Below are positions 1-8,792 of a DNA stretch of 64,000 bases, one piece after another. The translations under genes were made by a program, and so were the position numbers. Origin of the DNA: Echinicola pacifica DSM 19836 (lineage in GTDB: Bacteria > Bacteroidota > Bacteroidia > Cytophagales > Cyclobacteriaceae); NCBI RefSeq assembly GCF_000373245.1, contig NZ_KB890750.1, forward strand, positions 486,930-550,929, in the 5' to 3' direction. Every line of letters starts with the position of its first letter. Position 1 is the first letter of the stretch. The notes beneath the pieces were generated by a model. It was not told where the DNA came from. It did not search any database and worked only from the letters and a program-made list of their open reading frames with translations.

Positions 1-207
1 GATGATGTGAAGTGCTCCCATGGATGCACCACGGGCCAGTTGGATGAAGAGGCATTATTTTACCTACAAGCCAGAGGAATAGGAAAAGATCAGGCAAAAG
101 CCTTATTGCTTTATGCCTTTGCTGGTGAAGTAATGGATCATATAAAAATTGACGTGCTCAAAGAGCACTTTATAGGCTTAGTTCAGGCAAGATTAGAAAA
201 ATTCTAA
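1..207 (+). CDS. sufD: SufD C-terminal end (partial, enters from the left)
   Basis: This is the last 68 codons of an open frame that runs off the left edge. The residues VKCSHGCTTGQLDEEALFYL match the conserved C-terminal stretch of SufB/SufD scaffold proteins, where the family usually reads CSHGAT; here a Cys replaces the usual Ala. SufD works in the SufBCD complex, which assembles Fe-S clusters in the cytosol. A GTG codon at position 7 could be mistaken for a start, but the frame is open to position 1. Placement directly ahead of sufS, with a 10-nt gap, supports SufD rather than SufB. Confidence 0.9.
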   Translation, partial: DDVKCSHGCTTGQLDEEALFYLQARGIGKDQAKALLLYAFAGEVMDHIKIDVLKEHFIGLVQARLEKF

Positions 208-217
208 AACATCTTTC

Positions 218-1441
218 ATGACCTTAGATATCCAAAATATCCGAGGGGAATTCCCGGTACTTCACCAAGAAGTCAACGGAAAACCCCTCATCTACTTAGA
301 CAATGCCGCCACTACGCAGAAGCCTTCTGCCGTACTGGAGGCATTGTCTGCTTATTATACCCAAGACAATTCCAATATTCATCGCGGTGCTCACACCTTA
401 GCGGATCGGGCCACCCGATCTTATGAGAAGACCAGAGCGATGGTGCGGGAGTTTCTGAATGCCAAGGAGGAGGAGGAAATCATCTTCACCAAGGGCACCA
501 CCGAAGGCATCAACCTGGTGGCAGCCACTTACGGCAGGAAATTCCTTCAAGAAGGAGATGAAATCATTATATCAACTCTTGAGCATCACTCCAATATTGT
601 TCCCTGGCAATTGCTTTGTGAAGAAAAAGGAGCCATTCTTAGGGTGATCCCAATCAATGATCAGGGGGAACTCCTGATGGAAGAGTATGATAAAATGCTC
701 AGTTCCAAAACAAAGATCGTATCAGTCGTACACGCCTCCAATGCCCTTGGGACGATCAATCCCGTTCGGGAGATCATCGAGAAGGCACATAAAGTGGGAG
801 CAAAAGTCCTGCTCGATGGAGCTCAATCCAGCGCACATTTGGATATCGACGTGCAAGCCTTGGATTGTGACTTCTTCGTGATGTCTGCGCATAAGCTCTA
901 TGGTCCCACAGGCCTAGGCATCCTTTACGGGAAGCGGGAGATTCTGGAAGCTATGCCTCCTTACCAGGGAGGCGGAGAGATGATCAAAGAGGTGACTTTT
1001 GAAAAAACCACCTTCAATGATATCCCCTTCAAATTTGAAGCTGGCACACCTAATATTGCTGATGTGATAGCTTTCCAGAAGGCCTTAGAATTCATTAATG
1101 CCATTGGAAAACCTGCGATCAGGGCCCATGAGGAGGAACTGATGGCGTATGCGGAGGAAAAACTCGCACAGATCAAAGGATTCATTCCAGTGGGGACTGC
1201 GGATCAGAAGGTGAGCGTTATCTCCTTTTTGATCAATGGCATGCATCCATTTGATATTGGAATGATGCTTGATGCAAATGGTATAGCGGTTCGTACCGGT
1301 CATCACTGTACCCAACCTTTAATGGGTAGATTTAATATTGAGGGAACTGTCAGGGCCTCTTTTTCTGTTTACAACACCAAAGAAGAAGTGGATCGCTTAT
1401 GCGAAAGTATAAGTAAAATAGCCAAATTGAAGAATAAATGA
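218..1441 (+). CDS. sufS: SufS cysteine desulfurase
   Basis: This is a PLP-dependent group II cysteine desulfurase that removes sulfur from cysteine and passes it to SufE for Fe-S cluster assembly. The protein has 407 residues, the normal family length. The PLP lysine is K226 in SAHKLYGP, the persulfide-forming Cys is C364 in RTGHHCTQPL, and the PLP-binding His pair is in LEHHSN near residue 123. The stop codon overlaps the sufE start by 4 nt (ATGA), so the two are translationally coupled, as expected for partners. Confidence 0.97.
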   Translation: MTLDIQNIRGEFPVLHQEVNGKPLIYLDNAATTQKPSAVLEALSAYYTQDNSNIHRGAHTLADRATRSYEKTRAMVREFLNAKEEEEIIFTKGTTEGINLVAATYGRKFLQEGDEIIISTLEHHSNIVPWQLLCEEKGAILRVIPINDQGELLMEEYDKMLSSKTKIVSVVHASNALGTINPVREIIEKAHKVGAKVLLDGAQSSAHLDIDVQALDCDFFVMSAHKLYGPTGLGILYGKREILEAMPPYQGGGEMIKEVTFEKTTFNDIPFKFEAGTPNIADVIAFQKALEFINAIGKPAIRAHEEELMAYAEEKLAQIKGFIPVGTADQKVSVISFLINGMHPFDIGMMLDANGIAVRTGHHCTQPLMGRFNIEGTVRASFSVYNTKEEVDRLCESISKIAKLKNK

Positions 1442-1869
1442 GTGATATAAAGCAAGTTCAAGATGAGATCATCGATGAATTTACCATACTTGAAGGGGAT
1501 CGGGAATCCACCATATACTATATAATGGAGCTAGGAAATAGGCTGGATCCATTTCCCGAGGAGGCTAGATTGGACGAAAACCTCATCAAAGGTTGTCAGT
1601 CCAAAGTTTGGCTGAGCACGGGGGAAAAGGATGGTAAGGTGATTTTCAAGGCAGACTCTAATACAGATATTACCAAAGGACTAATAAGTTTATTGATCCG
1701 TGTCTTATCTGATCGCAGTCCAAAGGAGATCATCGATGCTGATCTTTATTTCATAGAAAAAATAGGTATGGGCAATATCATTGGATCTCAGCGATCCAAT
1801 GGGCTATCGTCCATGATCAAGCAAATGAAGCTTTATGCAATTGCCTATCAAACCAAACTTAAGGTATAA
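1438..1869 (+). CDS. sufE: SufE sulfur acceptor
   Basis: This 143-residue protein takes the persulfide from SufS and delivers it to the SufBCD scaffold. The acceptor Cys is C53 in the conserved LIKGCQSKVW motif, and the family signature around LDPFPEEAR lies just before it. It overlaps sufS by 4 nt and is followed 6 nt later by the sufT-like gene. Length and motifs are typical of the family. Confidence 0.96.
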   Translation: MSDIKQVQDEIIDEFTILEGDRESTIYYIMELGNRLDPFPEEARLDENLIKGCQSKVWLSTGEKDGKVIFKADSNTDITKGLISLLIRVLSDRSPKEIIDADLYFIEKIGMGNIIGSQRSNGLSSMIKQMKLYAIAYQTKLKV

Positions 1870-1875
1870 CCAATA

Positions 1876-2217
1876 ATGGCTGAAGATACTTCCAATACTC
1901 AAGCAGCAAATATTCCCGATCTAAGGGAAAAAGTCGTTCAGGCTATCAAGCTAGTGTACGATCCAGAGATTCCTGTGGACGTATATGAGCTAGGGCTGAT
2001 TTACGAGATCACTGTGTATCCTGTAAATAATGTGTATGTGATGATGACCTTGACCTCACCCAACTGTCCTTCTGCGGAGTCTATTCCAGCAGAGATCAAG
2101 GACCGTATTCAGCAGATTCAAGGCATTAATGATGTAGAAATAGAGCTTACCTTTGACCCGCCCTACTCTCAGGACATGATGTCTGAGGCTGCACAGCTGG
2201 AGCTTGGGTTTCTATAA
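1876..2217 (+). CDS. sufT: SufT-like DUF59/MIP18 Fe-S assembly protein
   Basis: This small cytosolic protein (113 residues) of the MIP18/DUF59 family acts in Fe-S cluster maturation or delivery. Visible signatures are DPEIPVDVYELGLIY (residues 29-43) and the conserved Cys C64 in TSPNCPSAESIP. Members of this family sit at the end of suf operons in many Bacteroidota and Firmicutes. It is 6 nt downstream of sufE. The exact biochemical step is not settled for the family. Confidence 0.9.
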   Translation: MAEDTSNTQAANIPDLREKVVQAIKLVYDPEIPVDVYELGLIYEITVYPVNNVYVMMTLTSPNCPSAESIPAEIKDRIQQIQGINDVEIELTFDPPYSQDMMSEAAQLELGFL

Positions 2218-2269
2218 AGGTAGGATCAGCAATAATAATCTTTCGAATAAAATTAAAACAAATAGTTAT

Positions 2270-2689
2270 ATGTACCCTGAAGAATTAGTAGCACCAATGC
2301 GTGCTGAATTGACAGAAGTAGGATTCTTAGAATTCAAAACTGCTGAAGATGTAGAATCTCATCTAAAGGACCATAAAGGCACCACTTTTATTGTAGTCAA
2401 TTCTGTGTGTGGTTGTGCAGCAGGCGCTGCCCGTCCGGGAGTAAAATATGCTTTGGACAAGACCGATGCCCGTCCTACGGTATTAGCCACGGTATTTGCC
2501 GGCAATGACACTGGCGCTGTTAACAAATTACGTGAAGCCTGCCTTCCTTACCCTCCTTCTTCCCCAGCCATGGCTTTGTTTAAGGATGGAGAATTGGTAC
2601 ACTTCGTAGAAAGACACCATATTGAAGGTAGAAATGCGCAGCTGATCGGAGAGCACCTTGTAGAGGTATTCGAGCATTTTTGCAAATAA
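2270..2689 (+). CDS. Bacilliredoxin (BrxA/BrxB, YphP/YqiW family)
   Basis: This 139-residue thiol-disulfide protein has the hallmark CGC motif (C47 and C49 in NSVCGCAAG), used in the family to remove bacillithiol or other thiols from oxidised proteins. The start at 2270 was chosen because MYPEELVAPMR is the usual N terminus. An in-frame ATG at 2204 would overlap sufT and add 22 atypical residues. It is the last gene before a strong terminator, so it is probably transcribed with the suf genes and would protect thiols during oxidative stress. Confidence 0.9.
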   Translation: MYPEELVAPMRAELTEVGFLEFKTAEDVESHLKDHKGTTFIVVNSVCGCAAGAARPGVKYALDKTDARPTVLATVFAGNDTGAVNKLREACLPYPPSSPAMALFKDGELVHFVERHHIEGRNAQLIGEHLVEVFEHFCK

Positions 2690-2694
2690 TATTG

Positions 2695-2727
2695 AAATAG
2701 TCCGCCATTTGCGGACTATTTTTTTTG
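2695..2727 (+). terminator. Intrinsic terminator of the suf operon
   Basis: An 11-bp perfect stem (2695-2705 with 2711-2721) around a CATTT loop overlaps a run of eight T residues. It lies directly behind the bacilliredoxin gene. Confidence 0.93.
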
Positions 2728-3007
2728 GGAATCCCCCAAGCAAATGCCATTCACTCCATCGGCACAATATTCTGAGAAAATCAGATAATGCCTGATAAGA
2801 TTTGAGCAATTTACCAAACCTTATTTTTAAATTGCGCGATTGGCATCCAAGGCATTTTATGGAACAAATTTTAAGTAGTTCTACTTAATTTTATTCATGT
2901 AAATAATGCCGTTATATATGTAAATAAGGCGGTTTTTTATTATCTTAATGCCGCCAAATACGGTTTCAAGATAAGATAGAACCATAAAATAGATAAACTT
3001 AAAACTT
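2728..3007. other. Intergenic region upstream of gltA
   Basis: This stretch is AT-rich and holds no convincing gene. It must carry the gltA promoter, but I see no clean TTTG/TAnnTTTG pair. Near 2907-2955 there are several short GCCG and GGCGG segments that could pair with each other in a leader RNA. Confidence 0.5.
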
Positions 3008-4294
3008 ATGTCTGAAATAGCTAAGTTATCCTTCGATGGTAATGAGTATGAATTACCAGTTACAGAAGGTACTGAAAATGAAAAGGCAATAGATATTGCC
3101 AAATTACGAGGTCAGTCTGGATTAATAACTTTAGACCCAGGATTCAAAAACACAGGATCCACCCAAAGTGCCATCACCTTTTTGGATGGTGAGCTAGGAA
3201 TTTTGAGATACCGTGGGTATAACATTGAAGATCTGGCCGAAAAATCAAACTTTTTGGAAGTTTCTTATCTTTTGATTTATGGTGAATTACCTACTCAAGA
3301 GCAATACGACACCTTTGCAAAAGAGATCACGTATCATACCCTTGTACATGAGGATATCAAAAAGATCCTTGACGGATTCCCTTCCGTTGCCCACCCTATG
3401 GGCGTATTGTCTTCTTTGATCTGCTCACTCACTGCCTTCTACCCTACATCACTTGATCCTAACAGGACAGATGATGAGATTATGCTAAGCATCGTGAGAC
3501 TTATGGCTAAGCTGCCTACTTTTGCGGCCTGGGCTTATAAAAACAAAATGGGGCATCCAGTAAATTATCCTGACAATAACCTTGATTATTGCTCTAATTT
3601 CCTGAAAATGATGTTTGCACTTCCTGCCGAAAAGTATGAAGTCGATCCTGTAATCGCCAAAGCACTGGATAAGCTACTGATCCTTCACGCTGATCATGAG
3701 CAAAACTGCTCTACTTCTACCGTGAGAATCGTAGGTTCTTCCCAAGCCAGCATCTATGCCTCCATCTCTGCAGGTATCAATGCTCTATGGGGTCCACTTC
3801 ATGGCGGCGCCAATCAGTCTGTAATTGAAATGCTCGAAGCAATCAAGGAAGATGGTGGTGATACCAAAAGATACCTAGACAAAGCAAAGGACAAGAATGA
3901 TCCATTCCGTCTGATGGGCTTTGGTCATAGAGTGTACAAAAACTTTGACCCACGTGCTAAGATCATCAAAAAGGCAGCAGATGAGGTTCTTGCAAAACTC
4001 GGTGTAAACGATCCTGTATTGGAGATCGCCAAAGAACTGGAAGAAGCAGCCCTTAACGATCAGTACTTCGTAGATAGAAAACTATATCCAAATGTGGATT
4101 TCTATTCCGGAATTATCTATCGTGCCCTAGGCATCCCTACCGATATGTTTACAGTGATGTTTGCACTCGGTCGTCTGCCAGGCTGGATCGCTCAGTGGAA
4201 AGAAATGAGAGAAAATAATGAGCCTATCGGTCGTCCTAGACAGGTATATACCGGTGCTAACGAGAGAGGCTATAAGGAAATGGGTAATCGCTAA
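3008..4294 (+). CDS. gltA: Citrate synthase
   Basis: This TCA-cycle enzyme condenses acetyl-CoA and oxaloacetate to citrate. The 428-residue protein has the type I (GltA-like) architecture, with an N-terminal beta region before the helical core. Catalytic residues are H265 in GPLHGGAN, H307 in MGFGHRVYKN and D364 in PNVDFYSG. It is monocistronic, flanked by the suf terminator upstream and its own terminator downstream. Nothing unusual is seen. Confidence 0.97.
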   Translation: MSEIAKLSFDGNEYELPVTEGTENEKAIDIAKLRGQSGLITLDPGFKNTGSTQSAITFLDGELGILRYRGYNIEDLAEKSNFLEVSYLLIYGELPTQEQYDTFAKEITYHTLVHEDIKKILDGFPSVAHPMGVLSSLICSLTAFYPTSLDPNRTDDEIMLSIVRLMAKLPTFAAWAYKNKMGHPVNYPDNNLDYCSNFLKMMFALPAEKYEVDPVIAKALDKLLILHADHEQNCSTSTVRIVGSSQASIYASISAGINALWGPLHGGANQSVIEMLEAIKEDGGDTKRYLDKAKDKNDPFRLMGFGHRVYKNFDPRAKIIKKAADEVLAKLGVNDPVLEIAKELEEAALNDQYFVDRKLYPNVDFYSGIIYRALGIPTDMFTVMFALGRLPGWIAQWKEMRENNEPIGRPRQVYTGANERGYKEMGNR

Positions 4295-4320
4295 GAAATT
4301 AGCCTTCCTAAGAATATAGA

Positions 4321-4348
4321 AAGCGGAGAGAAATCTCCGCTTTTTTTT
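4321..4348 (+). terminator. Intrinsic terminator of gltA
   Basis: A 9-bp stem AAGCGGAGA/TCTCCGCTT with a GAAA loop is followed by eight T residues, 26 nt after the gltA stop. Confidence 0.94.
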
Positions 4349-4418
4349 GGTCTAATCCAGAAACTCAGCCTTAATAACCAGGGTCGTCAAAAGCTATAAT
4401 TTATAAAACATTCATCTC

Positions 4419-4547
4419 ATGGAGTCTAAAGAAGGGATGGTAAAACCCAGTAATGAGCAGGGTATGTTTGTGGATTTTTTAGAAATCTCATTCGACAAGT
4501 TCAATATTTTCAGGTCTAAATCAGGCGAAAGAGTTCTTAAAAAATAG
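4419..4547 (+). CDS. Possible 42-residue small ORF, unknown
   Basis: ATG to TAG encodes 42 residues rich in charged and aromatic side chains (for example FVDFLEISFDKFNIF). No signal peptide, membrane segment or known motif is visible. It lies 70 nt behind the gltA terminator with no clear promoter of its own. It could be a remnant of a longer gene or chance. Confidence 0.2.
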   Translation: MESKEGMVKPSNEQGMFVDFLEISFDKFNIFRSKSGERVLKK

Positions 4548-4749
4548 ACTGAGTCATATTAGGGTTGACAGAGAAAAGGGGGTAAAATATTCCTCGTTTT
4601 GGAGGTAAAAGGATCAAAATGAATGATTCTGAATTAGTCAAATACAAATTAATCGACTTCCTATTGAGCAGGTTTAGACCTCTTTACCAAATTATTTACC
4701 TGCTTTACGGCTATTTTTTGAGGATTATTCTAAATATTTTCTAAACCCA

Positions 4750-4781
4750 TTTGCATATTAAAAAGATAAGCCATATCTTTG
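4750..4781 (+). promoter_or_regulatory. Bacteroidota-type promoter for the DEAD-box helicase
   Basis: TTTG at 4750-4753 and TATCTTTG at 4774-4781 are separated by 20 nt. This matches the TTTG-N19-21-TAnnTTTG consensus of the primary sigma factor in this phylum. It predicts a 5' untranslated leader of about 100 nt. Confidence 0.75.
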
Positions 4782-4887
4782 CAGCTTAATAATTAATAAA
4801 GTATTTTTCTGAGTCGTGATATTCCTTACTCTGTCGTTTTGAGGGTTAAATTAGAGGAAATCAGGGCGCAGATGTAAGGAAAACTTC

Positions 4888-6618
4888 ATGGAGAACGAAA
4901 TGTTATTTTCAGACCTGGGTATTTCAGCAGAAATCCTACAGGCCGTGGAAGAGATGGGCTATACCCAACCTTCCCCAATTCAAGCACAATCTATCCCAAC
5001 AATGTTGGAAGGTCGCGATGTAATCGGACAAGCACAAACTGGAACTGGTAAGACTGCGTCTTTCGGTATTCCAATTGTGGATATGGTTGATGCATCAAGC
5101 AAAGCCCCACAGGCGCTTATCTTATGTCCAACGCGTGAACTTGCTGTTCAGGTAGAGGGCGAAATCACCAAACTTTGCAAATACAAAAAAGGCATCTTCA
5201 GTACAGCCATCTACGGTGGTGAATCTATCGACCGCCAGATTAGATCCCTCAAAAAAGGTGTTCAGATCGTGGTAGGTACTCCTGGTAGAATCATGGACCA
5301 TATGAAACGTGGTACTTTGAAGCTGGATACTGTTAGAACCATCGTATTGGATGAGGCTGATGAAATGTTAGACATGGGTTTCAGAGAGGATATTGAAAAA
5401 GTCCTTAGCGAAATGCCTGAAGAAAGACAAACCATCTTCTTCTCTGCCACGATGGCCAAGCCGATCATGGACTTGACTAAAAAGTACCAGAACAATCCTG
5501 AGATTGTAAAAATAACTAAGAAAGAGCTTACTGTAGAAAACATCTCTCAGGTGTACTATGAAGTGAAGCCTTCTCTTAAAATGGAACTGATCACTCGTTT
5601 GATCAATATCCATGCCTTCAAACTAGGCGTAGTATTCTGTAACACCAAAAGAGCAGCTGACGAAGTTACTGAAGGCCTTATCGCCCGTGGTATCTCTGCT
5701 GAAGCCCTTCACGGTGATCTATCTCAGGCACAAAGAGACAAGGTGATGAACAAGTTCCGCAAAGGACATTGTACTGCCTTGGTAGCTACTGACGTGGCAG
5801 CTCGAGGAATTGATGTGGACAATGTGGAAGTAGTATTCAACTATGACCTTCCATTGGACGAGGAGTATTATGTACACCGTATCGGAAGAACGGGTCGTGC
5901 AGGTAAGTCTGGTCAGGCCATATCATTCATCACAGGTCGTAAAGACATCTTTAGACTTAAAGATCTGGAAAGATATATTAAGGTATCATTGACCAAAATG
6001 ACTCCTCCTTCTGTTACTGAAATGTTAGAGCAGAAAAAAGAGCAATTGGTACGTGACGTAACCACCCAATTGAGCAAGGATGAAGATAACCAGATTTTCG
6101 AATCTGCTATCGGACAGATGCTTGCTGAAGGACTAAGCATGGATCAAGTAGCTCTTGGCCTGGCTAAACTTCAAATTGGAAATTCTATGGAAGAGCTTTC
6201 TGATATGAACTTTGAGCTTAACCTAAGTAAAGAAAGAGGCGGAGAAAGAGGAGATAGAGGCGCTAGAGGCGGCAGAGATAAGTTCGAAAGAGGTGGCCGT
6301 AGAGGTGCCGGAAGAGAGAGAAGCGGCGGAGATCGTCCTGCTCGTAGAGGCGGACCTAGAGAAAAAGGCAGCAGAGATGCAGATATGGCCAGACTATTCC
6401 TAAACCTTGGAAAGAAAGACCGTATCAGACCAAATGATATCGTAGGTGCCATCGCTGGCGAAGCTGGAATCTCCGGTAGAGAAATCGGCGGTATCGATAT
6501 CTATGATAACTTCTCTTTCGTAGATGTCCCTTCAAAAGACGCAAACCACGTGATCAGTGTCATGAAAAAGAATACCATCAAAGGTAAATCTGTAAACATG
6601 GAACTATCCAAAGGTTAA
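4888..6618 (+). CDS. deaD: DEAD-box RNA helicase (DeaD/CsdA-like)
   Basis: This is an ATP-dependent RNA helicase of 576 residues, likely acting in ribosome assembly and mRNA unwinding, especially in the cold. Motifs in order are the Q motif (SPIQ, ~29-32), Walker A AQTGTGKT (49-56), PTREL, TPGR, DEAD (155-158), SAT (186-188), then TDVAARGID and HRIGRTGRAG in the second RecA domain. Residues ~448-495 form an Arg/Gly-rich linker, and the C-terminal ~75 residues resemble the RNA-binding domain of DbpA/DeaD. It is monocistronic, with a long leader and its own terminator. Confidence 0.95.
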   Translation: MENEMLFSDLGISAEILQAVEEMGYTQPSPIQAQSIPTMLEGRDVIGQAQTGTGKTASFGIPIVDMVDASSKAPQALILCPTRELAVQVEGEITKLCKYKKGIFSTAIYGGESIDRQIRSLKKGVQIVVGTPGRIMDHMKRGTLKLDTVRTIVLDEADEMLDMGFREDIEKVLSEMPEERQTIFFSATMAKPIMDLTKKYQNNPEIVKITKKELTVENISQVYYEVKPSLKMELITRLINIHAFKLGVVFCNTKRAADEVTEGLIARGISAEALHGDLSQAQRDKVMNKFRKGHCTALVATDVAARGIDVDNVEVVFNYDLPLDEEYYVHRIGRTGRAGKSGQAISFITGRKDIFRLKDLERYIKVSLTKMTPPSVTEMLEQKKEQLVRDVTTQLSKDEDNQIFESAIGQMLAEGLSMDQVALGLAKLQIGNSMEELSDMNFELNLSKERGGERGDRGARGGRDKFERGGRRGAGRERSGGDRPARRGGPREKGSRDADMARLFLNLGKKDRIRPNDIVGAIAGEAGISGREIGGIDIYDNFSFVDVPSKDANHVISVMKKNTIKGKSVNMELSKG

Positions 6619-6644
6619 TTATATAAAGGTTAATTAAGGTTAAA

Positions 6645-6676
6645 AAAGCGCAAACCATCTGGTTTGCGCTTTTCTT
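6645..6676 (+). terminator. Intrinsic terminator of the helicase gene
   Basis: A 12-bp perfect stem AAAGCGCAAACC/GGTTTGCGCTTT with an ATCT loop is followed by a T-rich tract, 26 nt after the stop. Confidence 0.94.
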
Positions 6677-7071
6677 ATTTTTACCCTCAGCCATTTTTTA
6701 CCCATGACGCTGAGTACATTGACCTCTTCAATTATAAAAAGTATATCCAACAAACCATTTCAACCCCTCTAACCCCTATTGCGATCCAGCTGGGTCATCA
6801 AATTCCTGATAATTTCAATTCTTACTAAGAATTTTGAAAATTAGATCCAATACTAATTCCTCCCATTGCAGGAAGTCTTTTTAAGCCCTGGAGATATAAT
6901 CCCTACATCTTTTTATATTTGCAGCTGCAAACACCTTGCTTTTGGTGTTTTATGAAAGGAAATAGAGGAGTCCTATTTTGACATGGCTATAGCCTATTTA
7001 GATGGATAGCTCTAACTCTTCCTATTCCCTTCGGCCTTAGTTCTGATCAGCACCGTATAATTATAGATAGC
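6677..7071. other. Intergenic region upstream of rsmE
   Basis: No gene is seen in about 400 bp. A -7-like TATATTTG occurs at 6914-6921, directly followed by the palindrome GCAGCTGC, but no good -33 element sits 20 nt upstream. If used, it would give a leader of about 140 nt for rsmE. Confidence 0.35.
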
Positions 7072-7776
7072 ATGCAACTGTTTTACCAAAAAGAAATCCA
7101 CTCCGCTCAGATCGATTTGGAACAAGAAGAATCCAAACATCTCGCCAAGGTATTAAGGAAAGTAGTGGGTGATGAAGTCCACCTGACGGATGGTGTGGGC
7201 ACCTTATATACCTGTAAGATCGTGGAAATTACCTTGAAAAAAACAAGGCTGGAAATAATTCAGAAAAGTGAAACCCCTGCCCTCTCCCACCATATCCATC
7301 TGGCCATAGCCCCCACCAAAAGTGCGGATCGAATGGAGTGGATGCTGGAAAAAATAACAGAAATAGGCTTTCAGGAAATTACTTTTCTGAAAACTCAGAA
7401 CTCTGAACGCGTATATCTCAAACCCGATCGACTCGAAAAGAAGCTGATTTCAGCCTGTAAGCAGAGCCTAAAAACCCAGTTTCCAATCATCAATCCTCTG
7501 GTAAACTTTAAAGAATTACTTGCTACTACAGCCCAGAATTATGAGGAAAAATACATTGCCTATGTGGATGAAAACAATCAAGATCACCTCTATAATTTAG
7601 CTGAATCAGGAAAAAAGTATCTGGTTTTGATAGGTCCTGAGGGAGATTTTAGTCCCCAGGAAATTGATTCGGCCTTTAAAGCGGGGTTTAAAGCCTGCAG
7701 CTTGGGACACAGCCGACTGAGAACCGAAACGGCGGGATTAGCCGCGGTACATTCACTAGTACTGAAAAACTATTAG
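7072..7776 (+). CDS. rsmE: 16S rRNA m3U1498 methyltransferase RsmE
   Basis: This SPOUT-class methyltransferase of 234 residues methylates N3 of U1498 in 16S rRNA with S-adenosylmethionine. The trefoil-knot motifs are clear: GPEGDFS (188-194) and LGHSRLRTETAG (211-222). The N-terminal PUA-like domain carries the usual HLAKVLR near residue 23. The gene is followed only 1 nt later by a Crp/Fnr regulator, suggesting cotranscription. Confidence 0.95.
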   Translation: MQLFYQKEIHSAQIDLEQEESKHLAKVLRKVVGDEVHLTDGVGTLYTCKIVEITLKKTRLEIIQKSETPALSHHIHLAIAPTKSADRMEWMLEKITEIGFQEITFLKTQNSERVYLKPDRLEKKLISACKQSLKTQFPIINPLVNFKELLATTAQNYEEKYIAYVDENNQDHLYNLAESGKKYLVLIGPEGDFSPQEIDSAFKAGFKACSLGHSRLRTETAGLAAVHSLVLKNY

Positions 7777-7777
7777 T

Positions 7778-8344
7778 ATGCTATTGGAAGAGATTCTGGC
7801 TCAAAATCATCAATTAGACCCAGCAAGTATTGCAGAAATAGCTGGGTCAGGAAAAATCACTAGCTACCCCAAAGGACATCTTTTAATCGAGGAGGGGAAA
7901 TTAGCCAAAAACTGCTTTATCCTCATACAGGGAAGCGTAAAAGCCCACTTAAACCATGAGGGAAAAGACATTGCCTTTTGGTTTGGATTTGATGGAGACA
8001 TCCTATTTTCATATAATAGCAAATTACTCGGACTACCCGGATATGAAAGCATCACCAGTCTGGAGAAGTGTCAAGTATTCGAAATCTCTAATGAAAGGAT
8101 CGAGACCCTGTGTCGAAGCAATATAAGGTTAGCACTATGGTGGAATAGAATAATTGAGCTCGAGCTGATAAAGGCAGAAAAGCGGCTAATTGACCGTCAA
8201 TGCAAACCTGCCGAGCAACGCTATAGAGATTTGGTTTCCAGTCAGCCAGAGCTCTTGAACAGGATTTCCCTTGGGAATATCGCCTCATATTTGGGGATAA
8301 GCCAGGTTTCCCTCAGTCGAATAAGGAGTTTATCGAGAGCTTGA
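7778..8344 (+). CDS. Crp/Fnr-family transcription regulator
   Basis: This 188-residue protein has an N-terminal cyclic-nucleotide-binding-type beta barrel (about residues 20-115, with IQGSVKAHL and the FWFGFDGDILFS region). It ends in a C-terminal helix-turn-helix (residues ~165-188, ISLGNIASYLGISQVSLSRI). No Fnr-type Cys cluster is present, so it is unlikely to bind an Fe-S cluster. Such short Bacteroidota Crp homologues often control stress or efflux genes. The downstream SMR pump is a possible target, by position only. Confidence 0.88.
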   Translation: MLLEEILAQNHQLDPASIAEIAGSGKITSYPKGHLLIEEGKLAKNCFILIQGSVKAHLNHEGKDIAFWFGFDGDILFSYNSKLLGLPGYESITSLEKCQVFEISNERIETLCRSNIRLALWWNRIIELELIKAEKRLIDRQCKPAEQRYRDLVSSQPELLNRISLGNIASYLGISQVSLSRIRSLSRA

Positions 8345-8468
8345 TAAAACATATTACAAAGTAACACATTGGGTTTTTATGTATTTTTTTTGCCCTCTGC
8401 ATGTGTTTTTTAACCTATGTAAAAAGATGAAAGCTTCAGGCTGATTACCTTTACAAAAAGAAAAAACT

Positions 8469-8783
8469 ATGCCTTGGATTATATTAGTCTTAGCGGGCTT
8501 ATTTGAAGTAGCCTTCACCACTTGCTTAAAATTGTCCCAGAATTTCACTAATTTGAAATGGTCTGTGGCCTTTTTTCTGAGTATAACGATGAGTTTTTAT
8601 CTTCTAAATCAAGCTATAAAGAGTATCCCCATGGGCACGGCCTATGCTGTATGGACGGGAATTGGTGCAGCAGGCACCGTTTTGGTGGGTATTTTGCTGT
8701 TTCAAGAACCTGCCAGCACCCTACGTTTATTATTTTTGATACTATTAATTTCCTCCATCATCGGTCTAAAAGTCGTAGCCTAA
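8469..8783 (+). CDS. SMR transporter of the SugE/Gdx type
   Basis: This 104-residue protein with four membrane helices belongs to the small multidrug resistance family. The essential acidic residue is E13 in LAGLFEV. The helix-3 stretch GTAYAVWTGIGAAGTVLVGI is of the SugE/Gdx subtype, known as guanidinium exporters, rather than EmrE. The partner subunits act as antiparallel dimers in the inner membrane. The 124-nt upstream region does not show a guanidine riboswitch core that I can recognise. It converges with kdsB at a 9-nt gap. Confidence 0.88.
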   Translation: MPWIILVLAGLFEVAFTTCLKLSQNFTNLKWSVAFFLSITMSFYLLNQAIKSIPMGTAYAVWTGIGAAGTVLVGILLFQEPASTLRLLFLILLISSIIGLKVVA

Positions 8784-8792
8784 AGAAGGTGT

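Larger units (their letters stand above)
4349..4887. other. Long intergenic region and helicase leader
   Basis: This 540-bp stretch holds one short open frame (4419-4547, listed separately), a clear promoter (4750-4781) and, from the expected transcription start near 4788, a leader of about 100 nt before the helicase ATG. The rest is AT-rich with no feature I can name. Confidence 0.5.

Noticed and set aside
2204-2269. Upstream start for the bacilliredoxin
   Set aside because: It overlaps the end of sufT and adds 22 residues not typical of the family; MYPEELVAP is the usual N terminus.
6171-6452. Minus-strand ORF rich in Pro, Leu and Ser
   Set aside because: It is the antisense shadow of the Arg/Gly-rich linker of the helicase.
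8345-8468. Guanidine riboswitch upstream of the SMR gene
   Set aside because: The segment is short and AT-rich, and no conserved riboswitch core can be read.
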